NCBI GenBank assembly: GCA_017461285.1
Contig: JAFTYS010000103.1
Span: forward strand, 1-35,012
Reading direction: 5' to 3'
DNA from: Bacteroidales bacterium
GTDB lineage: Bacteria; Bacteroidota; Bacteroidia; Bacteroidales; UBA932
Length of the DNA stretch: 35,012 nucleotides
Shown here: one piece after another, positions 18,832 to 28,174 of the stretch
Layout: every line of letters begins with the position of its first letter
Numbering within the stretch: position 1 is the stretch's first letter
Notes under the pieces: generated by a model
What the model was told of the DNA's origin: nothing
What the model saw: the letters and a program-made list of their open reading frames with translations, nothing else
Databases searched by the model: none
Made by a program: the position numbers and the translations under genes

Positions 18832-20868
18832 TTACCAACCTGGGTTCTGAGTAAGACCGTAGCCTTTCTGGATCTCAACACGTGAAACAGGGTCAAGATA
18901 CCACTTGTTTGTCCAGTAGCCCTCATCCCACCAGCGGCGTGCGCCGACTGATATCTGCGGCTTCTCGTATTCGAACTTAGGCCAAGGAGTAGATGGATCC
19001 CAACGAAGATCGTCACCTTCCATACGCTTGCCGTTCTCGTCAAGACGGTAAACTCTGATTTCGTGAAGCGGCTTGGTGAAGAGGTCCTCACGCATACGAC
19101 GGATCATGTCATAGAGGCGGTCACCGCACTCAGCTCCGATCTCACAGTTTCTCTCACGAAGAATCTCGTTGATGAGGTTCTCCTTGTTTGTGGTAAGGTT
19201 GAGTTCAGGATTCATGGTCTCAAGACGACCCAGACCTACGCGGCTGCGGACAACATGGAGCTGGTCAAGAGCACCCTTAAGGTCACCTGTTTCAGCAAGA
19301 GCCTCAGCATAGATGAGATACATTTCAGCAAGACGGATATAAGAAACGCCGATAAACTCGTCATCCATCTTTCCGCCAGAGTAATCAAGCAGCCACTTGA
19401 ACTTCCTGTAATTCGACGCTGCATCTGCAGAAAGGTCACCGAAGTTGCCGGCATCCTTATACATTGCACCATTTACCCATGTATCAATGTAAATGAAGCC
19501 ATTATAGTCACCTACCACGCCTGAAGGGAATTCCTTTCTTGGAACGACGATTGTCTCATAAAGACGAGGGTCACGGTTCTCGAACATGTCGATTCCTTCC
19601 GGATTCTTTCCAGGACCATAGATGTCGGCATATGGGAAGTTGGTTCCGTCGGCCATACCGAAGCATTCCATCAGCTCATTGGTAGGAACGGCTCCTCCCT
19701 GACGGAGACAGTCGATTGCAAAGCCTCTCCAGCCCCAGCCCCAGCCATTCTCGGTGATGACACCGTCAGAACCGGTACTTGACATCCACTGTGTAGGATG
19801 GGCATCAAAAAGCTTCTCGTGGTTGTTCGCATCGTTACGATACCTGTATGCACGGCGGTAAGCCATACGATAGCCGCCTTCGTCCTGAGTTGCAGGCTGG
19901 ATCAGCTGGTAGTAGTTTCCGTTAGCAGCGTTATCTTCAAAGAAGTCTTCGCAGTACTCAAGGCAACGGTTCCAAAGGGTAGGATCCTTCTTTCCGAACC
20001 ATACATGATTGATGTCGGTGAATTCAGTCGTCTTGAGAGGATTGTACTCCATATAAGGATTGTCATTGTTAAAGAGAGGCGATGCTGCATGCATCCAGAC
20101 CTTTGCGCGGAGAGCACGTGCAGAAGCGCGTGTCAGACGACCTGACCACTGACCCTGGTCTGCATTGTCCAGATTCCAGATGAAGCCCGGCTCCTCGATT
20201 GCGCATACGATGAGAGAGTCGATGAACTCCACAGTCTCCATTGCAGTAGCACGGCCGCCTGTAAAGTTTTCACCTACCTCATATGCCTTCCTTGCGAGAC
20301 AGAGTCCGCCGAAGTTACGGAATGCATCGAAATAGCGGCTTGCCATGATAGTGTAAGCCTCACCGCGGAGACGGCTCTTCTCGTCATCTGACATGTCAGG
20401 AACCCTGTCGATGTTCTCGATGATCTGCCAGCATTTACGTACTGTCTCATAGATTGAGACACGTCCGCCGGAATCCGCATTAAGACCTCCTGTCTTGGTA
20501 GAGTATGAGAACTTGCCCTGATAGTTACCGTCCTCGGTATCCTGGGCATCCTCGGTAAGCGCTCCCGGATAGTAGCTCTGGATAGGGCCACCCCAGGTGC
20601 AGTAGCAGTGATATGAGTCTGAAAGGGCGTCGATCGGCGCTCCGTTCATCATGTTTCCGGAAGTATATGTGCAGTAGATCTGTCCGTAGGCGCTCCACAG
20701 GAAGTTACGGGTATACTCGGCATTCGAGAAAACCGTATCTATGTTTACATCTACGCCAGGAGCCTTCTCAAGGAAGTCATCTCCGACAGCGAACTTCTCA
20801 ACACAGGATGTGCTGAAGAATGCCGCACAGATTCCCAGAACAAGTATATTGTTTAATATCTTTTTCAT
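18832..20868 (-). CDS. SusD/RagB-family glycan-binding lipoprotein (pair 1)
   Basis: The protein has 678 residues, with lipobox STSC (Cys22). SusD-family features include GEAYTIMASRYFDAFRNFGG, ARALRAKVWMHAASPLFN, SYIRLAEMYLIYAEALAE, a predicted helical core and the terminal DPVSRVEIQKGYGLTQNPGW. It is larger than SusD of pair 2 (559 residues), mostly through extra loops in the middle (about 300-480), and is not a recent duplicate of it. It lies 12 nt after its SusC partner. It would cover that transporter and capture oligosaccharides at the surface. Having two divergent SusCD pairs in one operon suggests intake of oligosaccharides that differ in size, decoration or glucose content. Confidence 0.93.
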   Translation of the reverse strand: MKKILNNILVLGICAAFFSTSCVEKFAVGDDFLEKAPGVDVNIDTVFSNAEYTRNFLWSAYGQIYCTYTSGNMMNGAPIDALSDSYHCYCTWGGPIQSYYPGALTEDAQDTEDGNYQGKFSYSTKTGGLNADSGGRVSIYETVRKCWQIIENIDRVPDMSDDEKSRLRGEAYTIMASRYFDAFRNFGGLCLARKAYEVGENFTGGRATAMETVEFIDSLIVCAIEEPGFIWNLDNADQGQWSGRLTRASARALRAKVWMHAASPLFNNDNPYMEYNPLKTTEFTDINHVWFGKKDPTLWNRCLEYCEDFFEDNAANGNYYQLIQPATQDEGGYRMAYRRAYRYRNDANNHEKLFDAHPTQWMSSTGSDGVITENGWGWGWRGFAIDCLRQGGAVPTNELMECFGMADGTNFPYADIYGPGKNPEGIDMFENRDPRLYETIVVPRKEFPSGVVGDYNGFIYIDTWVNGAMYKDAGNFGDLSADAASNYRKFKWLLDYSGGKMDDEFIGVSYIRLAEMYLIYAEALAETGDLKGALDQLHVVRSRVGLGRLETMNPELNLTTNKENLINEILRERNCEIGAECGDRLYDMIRRMREDLFTKPLHEIRVYRLDENGKRMEGDDLRWDPSTPWPKFEYEKPQISVGARRWWDEGYWTNKWYLDPVSRVEIQKGYGLTQNPGW

Positions 20869-20880
20869 TTAGTATGGCAA

Positions 20881-23800
20881 TTAGAAGTTAAACTGTGCTC
20901 CGATGTTGAAAAGTCGTGTCATCGGGTAGCGCATTCCATAGTCAAGTCCTGAACCAGGAGCTTCAGGGTCGTTACCCTTGAAGTCTGCGAAAGTGAGGAG
21001 GTTGTTTCCGGAAGCGTACACTCTTATATAATTGAAGAATGCATCGCTCTTCTTTGGAGAGAAAGTATAACCTATCTCGACGTTCTTCAGACGTACATAC
21101 TTCGAATCAACCACCCATGCGCGTGAGTCACGGTTATTGTGAACTCGGTTGGTGAAAGAAATACGAGGCAGGATAGCGTCCGTATTGTCTTCTGTCCAAG
21201 AGTTGTCTGCAACCCACTGAGTAAGGGCAGATGTGTTGGTAGAACCGAACTGGTCACGGAAATATCCGTTCAGCTGACGGCTTACGTGGTCTGCGCCGAT
21301 CCACAGCATAGAGAAGTCGAGGCCTTTCCACTGGAAGTTGAAATTGACTGAATAAGTGATTTCAGGATTGTCAGTGTAGCCGAGAGGCTTCTGGTCGTTC
21401 TGGTCGATGATGCCGTCATCGTTAAGGTCTACATAAACAGCGTCACCATTCTTAAGGGCGATGTTCTGATCCGGCATTTCCACACCATACTTCGCAAGGT
21501 AACGTTCTTCAGTAGCACCTGCTTCATAGAATTCGAAGAGGTCGTATCCGAAACGCTGACCTACAGGAAGTCCTGTACGGCTGAGGTAAGAGTACATAGG
21601 CGGAACCTCGAGCATCTCGATAACCTGGTTTCTTACAAATGCGAAATTAGGTGATATCGAATAACGGAAGTCTCCTATCTTCTGTTCCCAGTTCAATGTC
21701 ACTTCGTATCCATGGTTCTTCACGCGGCCTTCGTTCACATAGCTTGAAGGAAGAGATGTGACTGCAGGCAGAGTATTGGCATTTGATACGAGGATATCTC
21801 TGCGGTCCTCCCAGAAAACGTCCACATATGCGTGGAGCTTGTCATTGAAGAATCCGGCATCAATACCGATATTGGTCTTGGTAGCGGTCTCCCATGTCAC
21901 ATTAGGGTTACCTGCGGTAAGCTCCTTGACAGCCTGCAGCCAGTTGCCGTTGGTACCGAAGTTCGTACCGCGGTTCTGAGGGTTGACTGTCATCGATCCG
22001 GTATAGAACTGCCATGTACCTGGAAGATAGAGGAAACGTGCACCGTTTGTGCTGTCATTACCTACGATACCATAAGATGCACGGAGTTTCAGGTAGCTGA
22101 CAACAGGCTTGATAGGTTCCCACCATTTCTCCTGAGACGGAATCCAACCTGCAGAAACCGAAGGGAAGAGACCGTAACGATGACCAGGAGCAAAATTCTC
22201 AGAACCGTTATAACCGATATTAAGGTCGAGCAGATACTTTGTGTCATAGTCATATGTTACACGACCTACAAGACCTACATAGCCCTTAGGGATGGACTGA
22301 TAGATGCTTCCGTCCGAATCCCATGGATAGTAAGATTTGCTCTGGTTGTAGAGGAGAAGGGCTCCGACATTGTGCTTGCCGAATCTGCGGGCATAGTCAA
22401 GGCTTGCCTCAGCATACCAGTTGCGGCTTCCCCATTTTCCTTCGTTGTAAGGAAGAGGCCAGGTCACGTTTTCCTTCTTGAGGACTTCCTTGCCGTCTAC
22501 AAGAGTAGCTACATATGTCACACCTGTACCGTAACCGTTCTGACGGTTCTTCTGAGATGTATATTCAGAGTTGTAAGATGCCTTTGCCTTGAATCCCAGA
22601 CCTTTGGTAAGGAAACTCATGTCCAGCTTGTACTGAAGGTCGAAGTTAAGGGCATTGGTGCTCTCGTTTACATAACCGAGGTTATAGTAGTTTGAAAGAG
22701 CAGAACGGTCAAAAGGTCCTACGATGCTAGGATCCGAGACGATATGACGGCCGTCCTCATCGATTCCGCAGCCGGCATAAGGTGTGGCACCCTGGAGATA
22801 ACGGAAGAGGAAGCCCTCACCGCCTCCCATCGTGTTACGGTCCTGCATGCGGCCACCGATAGTAAGGTTAAGCTGGCTGTACTTTGAAACGTCGATATCG
22901 AGGTTGGCACGATAGTTCAGACGCTGATAATCAAAGGTCTCACCCTTGTTGCTTGAGAATGTCTTGAAGAGCGAGTTCTGGTTCAGGTAACCTGCCGATA
23001 CGAAATAACGTACTCTTTCAGTACCACCCGATACATTTACATTGGCCTGCTCCTGCCAAGCAGCATCCTTCATGATGTAGTCGATCCAGTCAGTGTCAGG
23101 GAAAGTGGTAGGCATGTCACCAAGACGGAAATGCTCCATCACGTCCTGACTGAAACGGATACCGTTGTCAGCATAAGGAGTATAATCAGGAATGTTCACC
23201 GAACCTGGCCACTGGCTCATTGGAAGAGCGTCTGTAATGGCAGTATAGTTCCACATCTGACCATAAGTATACGAATCGGCAAAATCGATGAACTTCGAAA
23301 TGGTCTGTATCGCAGCACTTGCAGAAGCTGTTACGGAAGCCTTTCCTACCTCACCACGCTTTGTGGTAACGAGGATGACACCGTTTGCACCACGCACACC
23401 GAATACAGCTGTCGCAGATGCGTCCTTGAGGACAGAGATACTCTCGATTTCGTTAGGGTCGAGCTGTGAGAACGGGCGCTCCACACCGTCGACAAGGATA
23501 AGAGGGTCTGCACTGTTCAATGATCCGACACCACGGATTCTGATGACCGGTTCATCGGCACCAGGCATACCGGAAGGCTGGACTGCAGAAACGCCAGGGA
23601 GATTACCCTGAAGCGCATTTGCAACGTTCGCTACCGGCGATTTCATGAGGGTCTCGCCACCTACAGCAGTCACGGCACCTGTGATGGTAACCTTGTTCTG
23701 CTGACCGTAAGCGATGACTACAGACTCGTCAATCAGTCTTGAGTCAGGCACCATAGTCACGTCAAGACGGGCTTTGTTAGCCACGATCTGCTGAGTCTTG

Positions 23801-24042
23801 AAGCCCACGCAAGAAAATTCGAGCGTAGCACCCTGGGGAACGGAAAGTTCGTAATATCCGTCAATGTCTGTGACTGTACCCTGGGTGGTTCCTTGGATGA
23901 CCACACCAGCTCCAATCAAGCCCTCCCCAAGTTCGTCCAGAACGCGGCCTTTCACCAACATGTCCTGAGCGAAAGTTTGCACGGATGCCATAAGCATAAG
24001 CGCCACGACTCCGCACAGATGAATTAGCTTTCTTTTCATCAT
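20881..24042 (-). CDS. SusC-like TonB-dependent transporter (pair 1), first gene of the PUL operon
   Basis: The protein has 1053 residues and a type-I signal peptide (about 1-25, ending TFAQ). Domains in order are a carboxypeptidase-regulatory-like domain (about 27-105; VKGRVLDELGEGLIGAGV, GTVTDIDGYYELSV, FSCVGFKTQ), the TonB box DESVVIAYGQ (about 114-123), a plug with VANALQGNLPGVS, IRIRGVGSLN, LILVDGVERP and ISVLKDASATAVFGVRGANGVILVTTKRG, and a 22-strand-type barrel ending NIGAQFNF. It imports glycans across the outer membrane with energy from TonB-ExbBD. Two ATG codons are adjacent at the start; no Shine-Dalgarno sequence is evident, which is usual in this phylum. A promoter is found about 70 nt upstream. 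Confidence 0.95.
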   Translation of the reverse strand: MMKRKLIHLCGVVALMLMASVQTFAQDMLVKGRVLDELGEGLIGAGVVIQGTTQGTVTDIDGYYELSVPQGATLEFSCVGFKTQQIVANKARLDVTMVPDSRLIDESVVIAYGQQNKVTITGAVTAVGGETLMKSPVANVANALQGNLPGVSAVQPSGMPGADEPVIRIRGVGSLNSADPLILVDGVERPFSQLDPNEIESISVLKDASATAVFGVRGANGVILVTTKRGEVGKASVTASASAAIQTISKFIDFADSYTYGQMWNYTAITDALPMSQWPGSVNIPDYTPYADNGIRFSQDVMEHFRLGDMPTTFPDTDWIDYIMKDAAWQEQANVNVSGGTERVRYFVSAGYLNQNSLFKTFSSNKGETFDYQRLNYRANLDIDVSKYSQLNLTIGGRMQDRNTMGGGEGFLFRYLQGATPYAGCGIDEDGRHIVSDPSIVGPFDRSALSNYYNLGYVNESTNALNFDLQYKLDMSFLTKGLGFKAKASYNSEYTSQKNRQNGYGTGVTYVATLVDGKEVLKKENVTWPLPYNEGKWGSRNWYAEASLDYARRFGKHNVGALLLYNQSKSYYPWDSDGSIYQSIPKGYVGLVGRVTYDYDTKYLLDLNIGYNGSENFAPGHRYGLFPSVSAGWIPSQEKWWEPIKPVVSYLKLRASYGIVGNDSTNGARFLYLPGTWQFYTGSMTVNPQNRGTNFGTNGNWLQAVKELTAGNPNVTWETATKTNIGIDAGFFNDKLHAYVDVFWEDRRDILVSNANTLPAVTSLPSSYVNEGRVKNHGYEVTLNWEQKIGDFRYSISPNFAFVRNQVIEMLEVPPMYSYLSRTGLPVGQRFGYDLFEFYEAGATEERYLAKYGVEMPDQNIALKNGDAVYVDLNDDGIIDQNDQKPLGYTDNPEITYSVNFNFQWKGLDFSMLWIGADHVSRQLNGYFRDQFGSTNTSALTQWVADNSWTEDNTDAILPRISFTNRVHNNRDSRAWVVDSKYVRLKNVEIGYTFSPKKSDAFFNYIRVYASGNNLLTFADFKGNDPEAPGSGLDYGMRYPMTRLFNIGAQFNF

Positions 24043-24110
24043 GATAGGGTTAATTTGAAGTTTTTCCCGTTAGGGATGGTTATTAATAAGGTTAAATAAA
24101 AAGTTTGCAA

Positions 24111-24139
24111 CAAAGTTACAGAATTCTCTTGGTCATAAA
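24111..24139 (-). promoter_or_regulatory. Promoter of the susC-led PUL operon
   Basis: On the minus strand TAACTTTG (24111-24118) matches the Bacteroidetes -7 box TAnnTTTG. The -33 region is poor: only TTTA (24136-24139), 17 nt upstream, resembles TTTG. That weakness would suit an activator-dependent PUL promoter. The predicted leader is about 60 nt. It lies in the 143-nt gap after the GH5-CE7 gene, so the operon may be transcribed both from here and by readthrough. Confidence 0.6.
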
Positions 24140-24185
24140 CACCTGTTTCATGCCTGATACGTCTTCGAATGTTTCCTTATGGGGT

Positions 24186-26669
24186 TCAAAATGAATCCTT
24201 GATGAATTTTTCGAAAAAAGCATTCTTGACTTTCGGCCATTCCGGCTGCTGCCATACGTTATGTCCTGCCTCAGGGTAGCACACCCATGATTTCTCGGTC
24301 CTGATATGGTTGTATCCGGCAAAATTCGTATGTGGAGGACACACGGTATCCTGAAGACCGATGGCCATGATGACAGGACACTGGATCCTGTCCGTGAAAT
24401 TCTTCACGTCAAAATAGCTGAGCACCTTGTAGAGTTCTTCTTCCGGCATGCCCTTTTCAGCAGCCGCCTTGAGGATAGGCTCCGCAGGCCAGTGGGTAAG
24501 GGCGAAATAGTCCTTGTAGTCGTTCAGGAACGGTGCAGAAGGAGCGATAGCCTTGATCCTGTGGTCAAGAGAAGCCGCCACGAGCGTCAGGGCGCCTCCC
24601 TGGCTCTCGCCGTTCGCATATACATGCGAGAGGTCCGTCTTAGGAAGGGAGCATATGAAGTCGACAGCCCTTACGGCATCCGCAAAAGCTCCCCTATAAT
24701 AATAGGTATCCTTGTTTTCGAGGCCGCGGACGCACCAGTCGTCCTTCTCGCCTGGAAGGCGGTTGAAGGCCTGGTTGCGGATGCAGAGCTGGAACTCGAT
24801 CATTTCCGGATTGTGGGAAGGATCAGGATAATATACGTCGCTGCCGTATCCCATGTAGGAAATCATGGCAGGGTATTTTCCCTCTGCCACAGGCACATAG
24901 AGAAGTCCGCTGATAGTCTCGTTTCCGAAAGACTTCATATCGACACGGTATGCCTTGCGGACATCATTCGAGTGATCCTTCAGAAGCGTATACTCAGGCT
25001 TCATGTCCACAGCGGCAAGCTGGGCAAGGGTGTTTTCCCAGAAAGCGTCGAAATCAGGCTGCTTGTCCTGGTCTGACACTATCTGCTCAGGGTTGAATCC
25101 GAGGTTCGTGCGGTCGACCTCAACCTTCGTTCCGTCATTGAGAACCACGCTGAGGACTGCCTGATAGAAGCCCGGCTCAAGGTCAAGACTGAACTTCGAA
25201 GCCTTCTTCAGGGAGATGACCGGCTCACCGAAATCGGTACATACGTCGAGGACGAGGTCGTCGGCATCATATCCGTCCGCTTTCATTCCGACCTCAACTG
25301 CATGAGGACCCTTTCCTGTGAATATGCCTGCGTTCTTGTCAAGAACGAACCACGCTTTCGGAAGAAGAGCCTTCCCGACAGCCTGGGCTGCCTCCTTGAT
25401 GATGTCCGTAGTCGTTACATCGCATGCATAAACGGAGTTGAGGCCCTGCTGCTCCTGTGCCGGATCACCGCAGTAATCGTCTCCCGGCTGCCAGTAGATA
25501 TTGGTCTCGGACTGGCCTGCAAGACCGCCCCAGCCCCAGAAATTGAGACCTGCAAACAGACCGCCTTCCTCTGCTGATTCCACTATGCGGTTGAAGACAT
25601 GCTTGTAATAAGTGTCACGTGCAGTGGTAGGAGAGCCCTGCGCAAACTGGAAGTCGTCGCGAGGGAAGCCGAACTCCTCCATAACCACAGGCTTGCCGTA
25701 CTTTTCAGCAACAGCAAGATGCTCGTCGATGTAATCGTCGGTATTCTTTATCGCTATAGGAAGATTTGTCTTGAGGGTCTTTTCACGCACCCAGCTCCAG
25801 TTGTACGGCCAGATATGGATGTTCATGTAGTCGATGTCCGGACATGAATGGATCTTTTCGAAAAGTTCCATATCGCCCTCGCATCCCCACTTGCCTTCGC
25901 TTCCAGAAGACACCATATGGTTAGGGTCGAGAGACTTTATGAGGGCAGCTGTAGTCCACATGTAGTCTACGAATGCTGCCTGACCGAGAGAATCGGCCCT
26001 GAAACAGCGCGGCTCGTTGCCGATCTGCCATGAGAAGATGGCAGGATCGTCCTTGTAAGGCTTGCCGGTAACCGTGTTAGTACGTGTAACGACATGTCTT
26101 ACATGGTCATAGAACATCTCCTTCGCCTTTTCATTGGTCACAAATTCAGAGACATAGTTGCAGTATGCGCTGTATCCCACTTCTGCCGGGATCAGAGCCT
26201 TTCCGGCACCTGCCCACTCGAGGTACATGCCGTAACCGCCTGACCACTCCCACGAATTGTTGATATAGAGGACCGCCTTCATGTTGCGCTCGGCCATCTC
26301 GGCAAGGAGATAGTCCAGACCGCGGAAGATGGTATCATTATAGACTCCCGGTTCCTTCTGGAGGGTCGGAGAGACACGGGTAGGTATTCCGTCTGGGCCG
26401 TCGCCACCGACAAGGACACGCAGGTTGGTCATTCCCAAGGCCTTGAGCGTGTCGAGCTCGGCCTCAAGGCGCGCGCGGTCACCGCCGGCGCCCTCGCTGC
26501 CGAGAATGGCTCCATACCAGAAGTTTGTTCCTATATAGTGTGACGGGTAATCCTCGCAAACGAACAGACCATCTTCCACGCGGGCGAAAGAAGGCTTCTG
26601 ATCCTGACATGAAGACAATGTCAGAGCTACGGCAAGGATCAGAAAATAAATATTCCTTATTGATTTCAT
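24186..26669 (-). CDS. GH5 (subfamily 7-like) mannanase fused to a CE7 acetyl esterase, lipoprotein
   Basis: The 827-residue lipoprotein (lipobox SSC, Cys21) has two catalytic halves. The GH5 domain (about 30-435) shows GTNFWYGA (47-54), TNLRVLVGG (81-89), acid/base Glu219 in WQIGNEPR and nucleophile Glu332 in VMEEFGFPR, the pattern of endo-beta-mannanases. After a small beta-rich segment (about 440-530) comes an alpha/beta hydrolase of the acetyl xylan esterase/cephalosporin deacetylase family CE7 (about 535-827), with nucleophile Ser689 in NGESQGG, Asp774 in GLQDTVCPP and His803 in EAGHNVW. CE7 enzymes remove acetyl groups from sugars. Softwood and plant glucomannans are O-acetylated, so this fusion could deacetylate and cut in one step. 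It is the third gene of the unit led by GH130, 26 nt after the symporter. Domain calls are firm; substrate coupling is inference. Confidence 0.9.
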   Translation of the reverse strand: MKSIRNIYFLILAVALTLSSCQDQKPSFARVEDGLFVCEDYPSHYIGTNFWYGAILGSEGAGGDRARLEAELDTLKALGMTNLRVLVGGDGPDGIPTRVSPTLQKEPGVYNDTIFRGLDYLLAEMAERNMKAVLYINNSWEWSGGYGMYLEWAGAGKALIPAEVGYSAYCNYVSEFVTNEKAKEMFYDHVRHVVTRTNTVTGKPYKDDPAIFSWQIGNEPRCFRADSLGQAAFVDYMWTTAALIKSLDPNHMVSSGSEGKWGCEGDMELFEKIHSCPDIDYMNIHIWPYNWSWVREKTLKTNLPIAIKNTDDYIDEHLAVAEKYGKPVVMEEFGFPRDDFQFAQGSPTTARDTYYKHVFNRIVESAEEGGLFAGLNFWGWGGLAGQSETNIYWQPGDDYCGDPAQEQQGLNSVYACDVTTTDIIKEAAQAVGKALLPKAWFVLDKNAGIFTGKGPHAVEVGMKADGYDADDLVLDVCTDFGEPVISLKKASKFSLDLEPGFYQAVLSVVLNDGTKVEVDRTNLGFNPEQIVSDQDKQPDFDAFWENTLAQLAAVDMKPEYTLLKDHSNDVRKAYRVDMKSFGNETISGLLYVPVAEGKYPAMISYMGYGSDVYYPDPSHNPEMIEFQLCIRNQAFNRLPGEKDDWCVRGLENKDTYYYRGAFADAVRAVDFICSLPKTDLSHVYANGESQGGALTLVAASLDHRIKAIAPSAPFLNDYKDYFALTHWPAEPILKAAAEKGMPEEELYKVLSYFDVKNFTDRIQCPVIMAIGLQDTVCPPHTNFAGYNHIRTEKSWVCYPEAGHNVWQQPEWPKVKNAFFEKFIKDSF

Positions 26670-26695
26670 CTGGTCAAAGTTTCAATGATCATGTG

Positions 26696-28096
26696 TTAAC
26701 TGTTTCTTTTCGCAGCAAGCTCTACCTGCACGCCTTCCATCTTCTTCTTGGTCAGAGGATAGAACCATACGACCAGTATGGCAAGGGCCGCAATGATGGC
26801 AGGGACGAAGCTCATGAGCATGCGGAGTCCGAGGATGGCTGTCTCTGTCTGGACTGCACCTGCCACGGTATTGTATCCGAATGCAGCAAGCATCCACATC
26901 ACAGCAGAACCTCCGAACGCACCGCCGAACTTCTGGGCCATTGATGCAGAAGAGAAGATGAGGCCTGTCGATGCAGTGCCGTCCTTAAGCTCCGCAAAGT
27001 CCGCCACGTCGGCATACATGCTCCAGATAAGAGGGGAGATGACGCCGGTGAAGACAGAGATCACGATCTGGAGGCCGAACATCGCCCAGTATCCGCCTGC
27101 TGTCGGAGGCAGGAAGAAGAAAAGGACGCTGAGGCCTACAAGAGCTGCCATAGAAAGCATGTATGTAGACTTCTTTCCGAGGTTCTTTGAAAGAGGAACC
27201 GCCAGAACCACACCGACCATGTTTGCAATCTCTCCCGCAGAAAGGAAGATACCTGCAGACACGAGGAAAGCCCACTGAGGAGCAAGCTCCACAGACTTCT
27301 GGAGATAGTCAGCGAAGAAATATGCCGCAGTCGTTCCACGCACGGTGTTGAAGAGGTTGGATGCGAGGGCAGCGCCGATAAGCAGCCACCAAGGCTTGTT
27401 CTTCAGGAGAAGCTTGAGGTCCTTTCCTACAGATACCGTAGACTCGCTCTTCACATGCTCCCTGGTCATAAGGAAGCTGAGGATGAAGAGAACGAAGCAG
27501 ATCGAAGCGATGAGGATCATCGCGCTCTGCCATGCATCCGGGTTTGTCGAGATGGATGCGAGACCGCCTTCTGCGCCTTCGACAGCGACACGTGTCTTGT
27601 CGAACATGTTGCAGAGAGGCTCCCACAGACCCAGGGCGATGAAGCTTCCTGCATATGCGAAGAACATTCTGAATGAAGAAAGCACTGACTTCTCGTCCGA
27701 ATCCGCAGTCATCACGTTAAGGAGGGAACCGTAAGGCACGTTGATGCCGGTGTATACGGTCATCATCATGATGTATGTCACATAAGCCCAGACGGTCTTT
27801 CCGTTTTCAGGAGTAGTGAAAAGCAGGATACCGCAGACTGCGAACGGAAGGGCGAAGAACAGGAGATAAGGACGGTATTTGCCCCATCTTGTCTTGGTCC
27901 TGTCCGCAATGATACCCATCATAGGGTCTGAAACCGCGTCCCAAAGACGGGTTACCAGCATAAGCACGCCTGCATCAGCCAGGCTGAGTCCGAACACGTT
28001 CGAATAGAAGAACGGAAGGAAGTACGAGAAAAGCTTCCAGAACATCGATGATGACATGTCACCGAATCCGTAGCCGATCTTTTCTGATAATTTCAT
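26696..28096 (-). CDS. GPH-family (MelB-like) sugar:cation symporter
   Basis: This 466-residue inner-membrane transporter is predicted to have 12 membrane helices. It starts with KIGYGFGDMSSSMFWKL, a typical glycoside-pentoside-hexuronide (GPH) beginning, and has the cation/sugar-site region RLWDAVSDPMMGIIADRTKTRWGKYRPYLLF (about 50-80), including the conserved Asp pair and the RTKTRWGKYRP loop. GPH transporters take up oligosaccharides with protons or sodium. It lies between GH130 and GH5-CE7, so the likely cargo is beta-1,4-mannobiose, mannosylglucose or similar disaccharides for phosphorolysis. No PTS or ABC system is present. It is the inner-membrane step that links the periplasm to the epimerase/GH130/GH94 set. 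Confidence 0.92.
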   Translation of the reverse strand: MKLSEKIGYGFGDMSSSMFWKLFSYFLPFFYSNVFGLSLADAGVLMLVTRLWDAVSDPMMGIIADRTKTRWGKYRPYLLFFALPFAVCGILLFTTPENGKTVWAYVTYIMMMTVYTGINVPYGSLLNVMTADSDEKSVLSSFRMFFAYAGSFIALGLWEPLCNMFDKTRVAVEGAEGGLASISTNPDAWQSAMILIASICFVLFILSFLMTREHVKSESTVSVGKDLKLLLKNKPWWLLIGAALASNLFNTVRGTTAAYFFADYLQKSVELAPQWAFLVSAGIFLSAGEIANMVGVVLAVPLSKNLGKKSTYMLSMAALVGLSVLFFFLPPTAGGYWAMFGLQIVISVFTGVISPLIWSMYADVADFAELKDGTASTGLIFSSASMAQKFGGAFGGSAVMWMLAAFGYNTVAGAVQTETAILGLRMLMSFVPAIIAALAILVVWFYPLTKKKMEGVQVELAAKRNS

Positions 28097-28126
28097 ATTG
28101 GTATTTAGTTTTATATGTGTTTACAG

Positions 28127-28174
28127 ATCCCCGATCAAGTCGGGGATGACGTCATTGTCGGCTTGACCGGCAAT
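28127..28174. repeat. REP-like double palindrome, copy 2
   Basis: ATCCCCGA (28127-28134) pairs with TCGGGGAT (28140-28147) around TCAAG. It is joined through the perfect palindrome ATGACGTCAT (28146-28155) to a second stem, ATTGTCGG (28154-28161) with CCGGCAAT (28167-28174), which contains one G-T wobble. The element fills the end of the 78-nt gap between GH130 and the symporter and touches the GH130 stop codon. The first stem is the same element as at 5116-5136. Confidence 0.7.

Noticed and set aside
28127..28174. CRISPR-like or small RNA gene at the double palindrome
   Set aside because: There are only two stems with no spacers or regular spacing; it fits a REP-like element.
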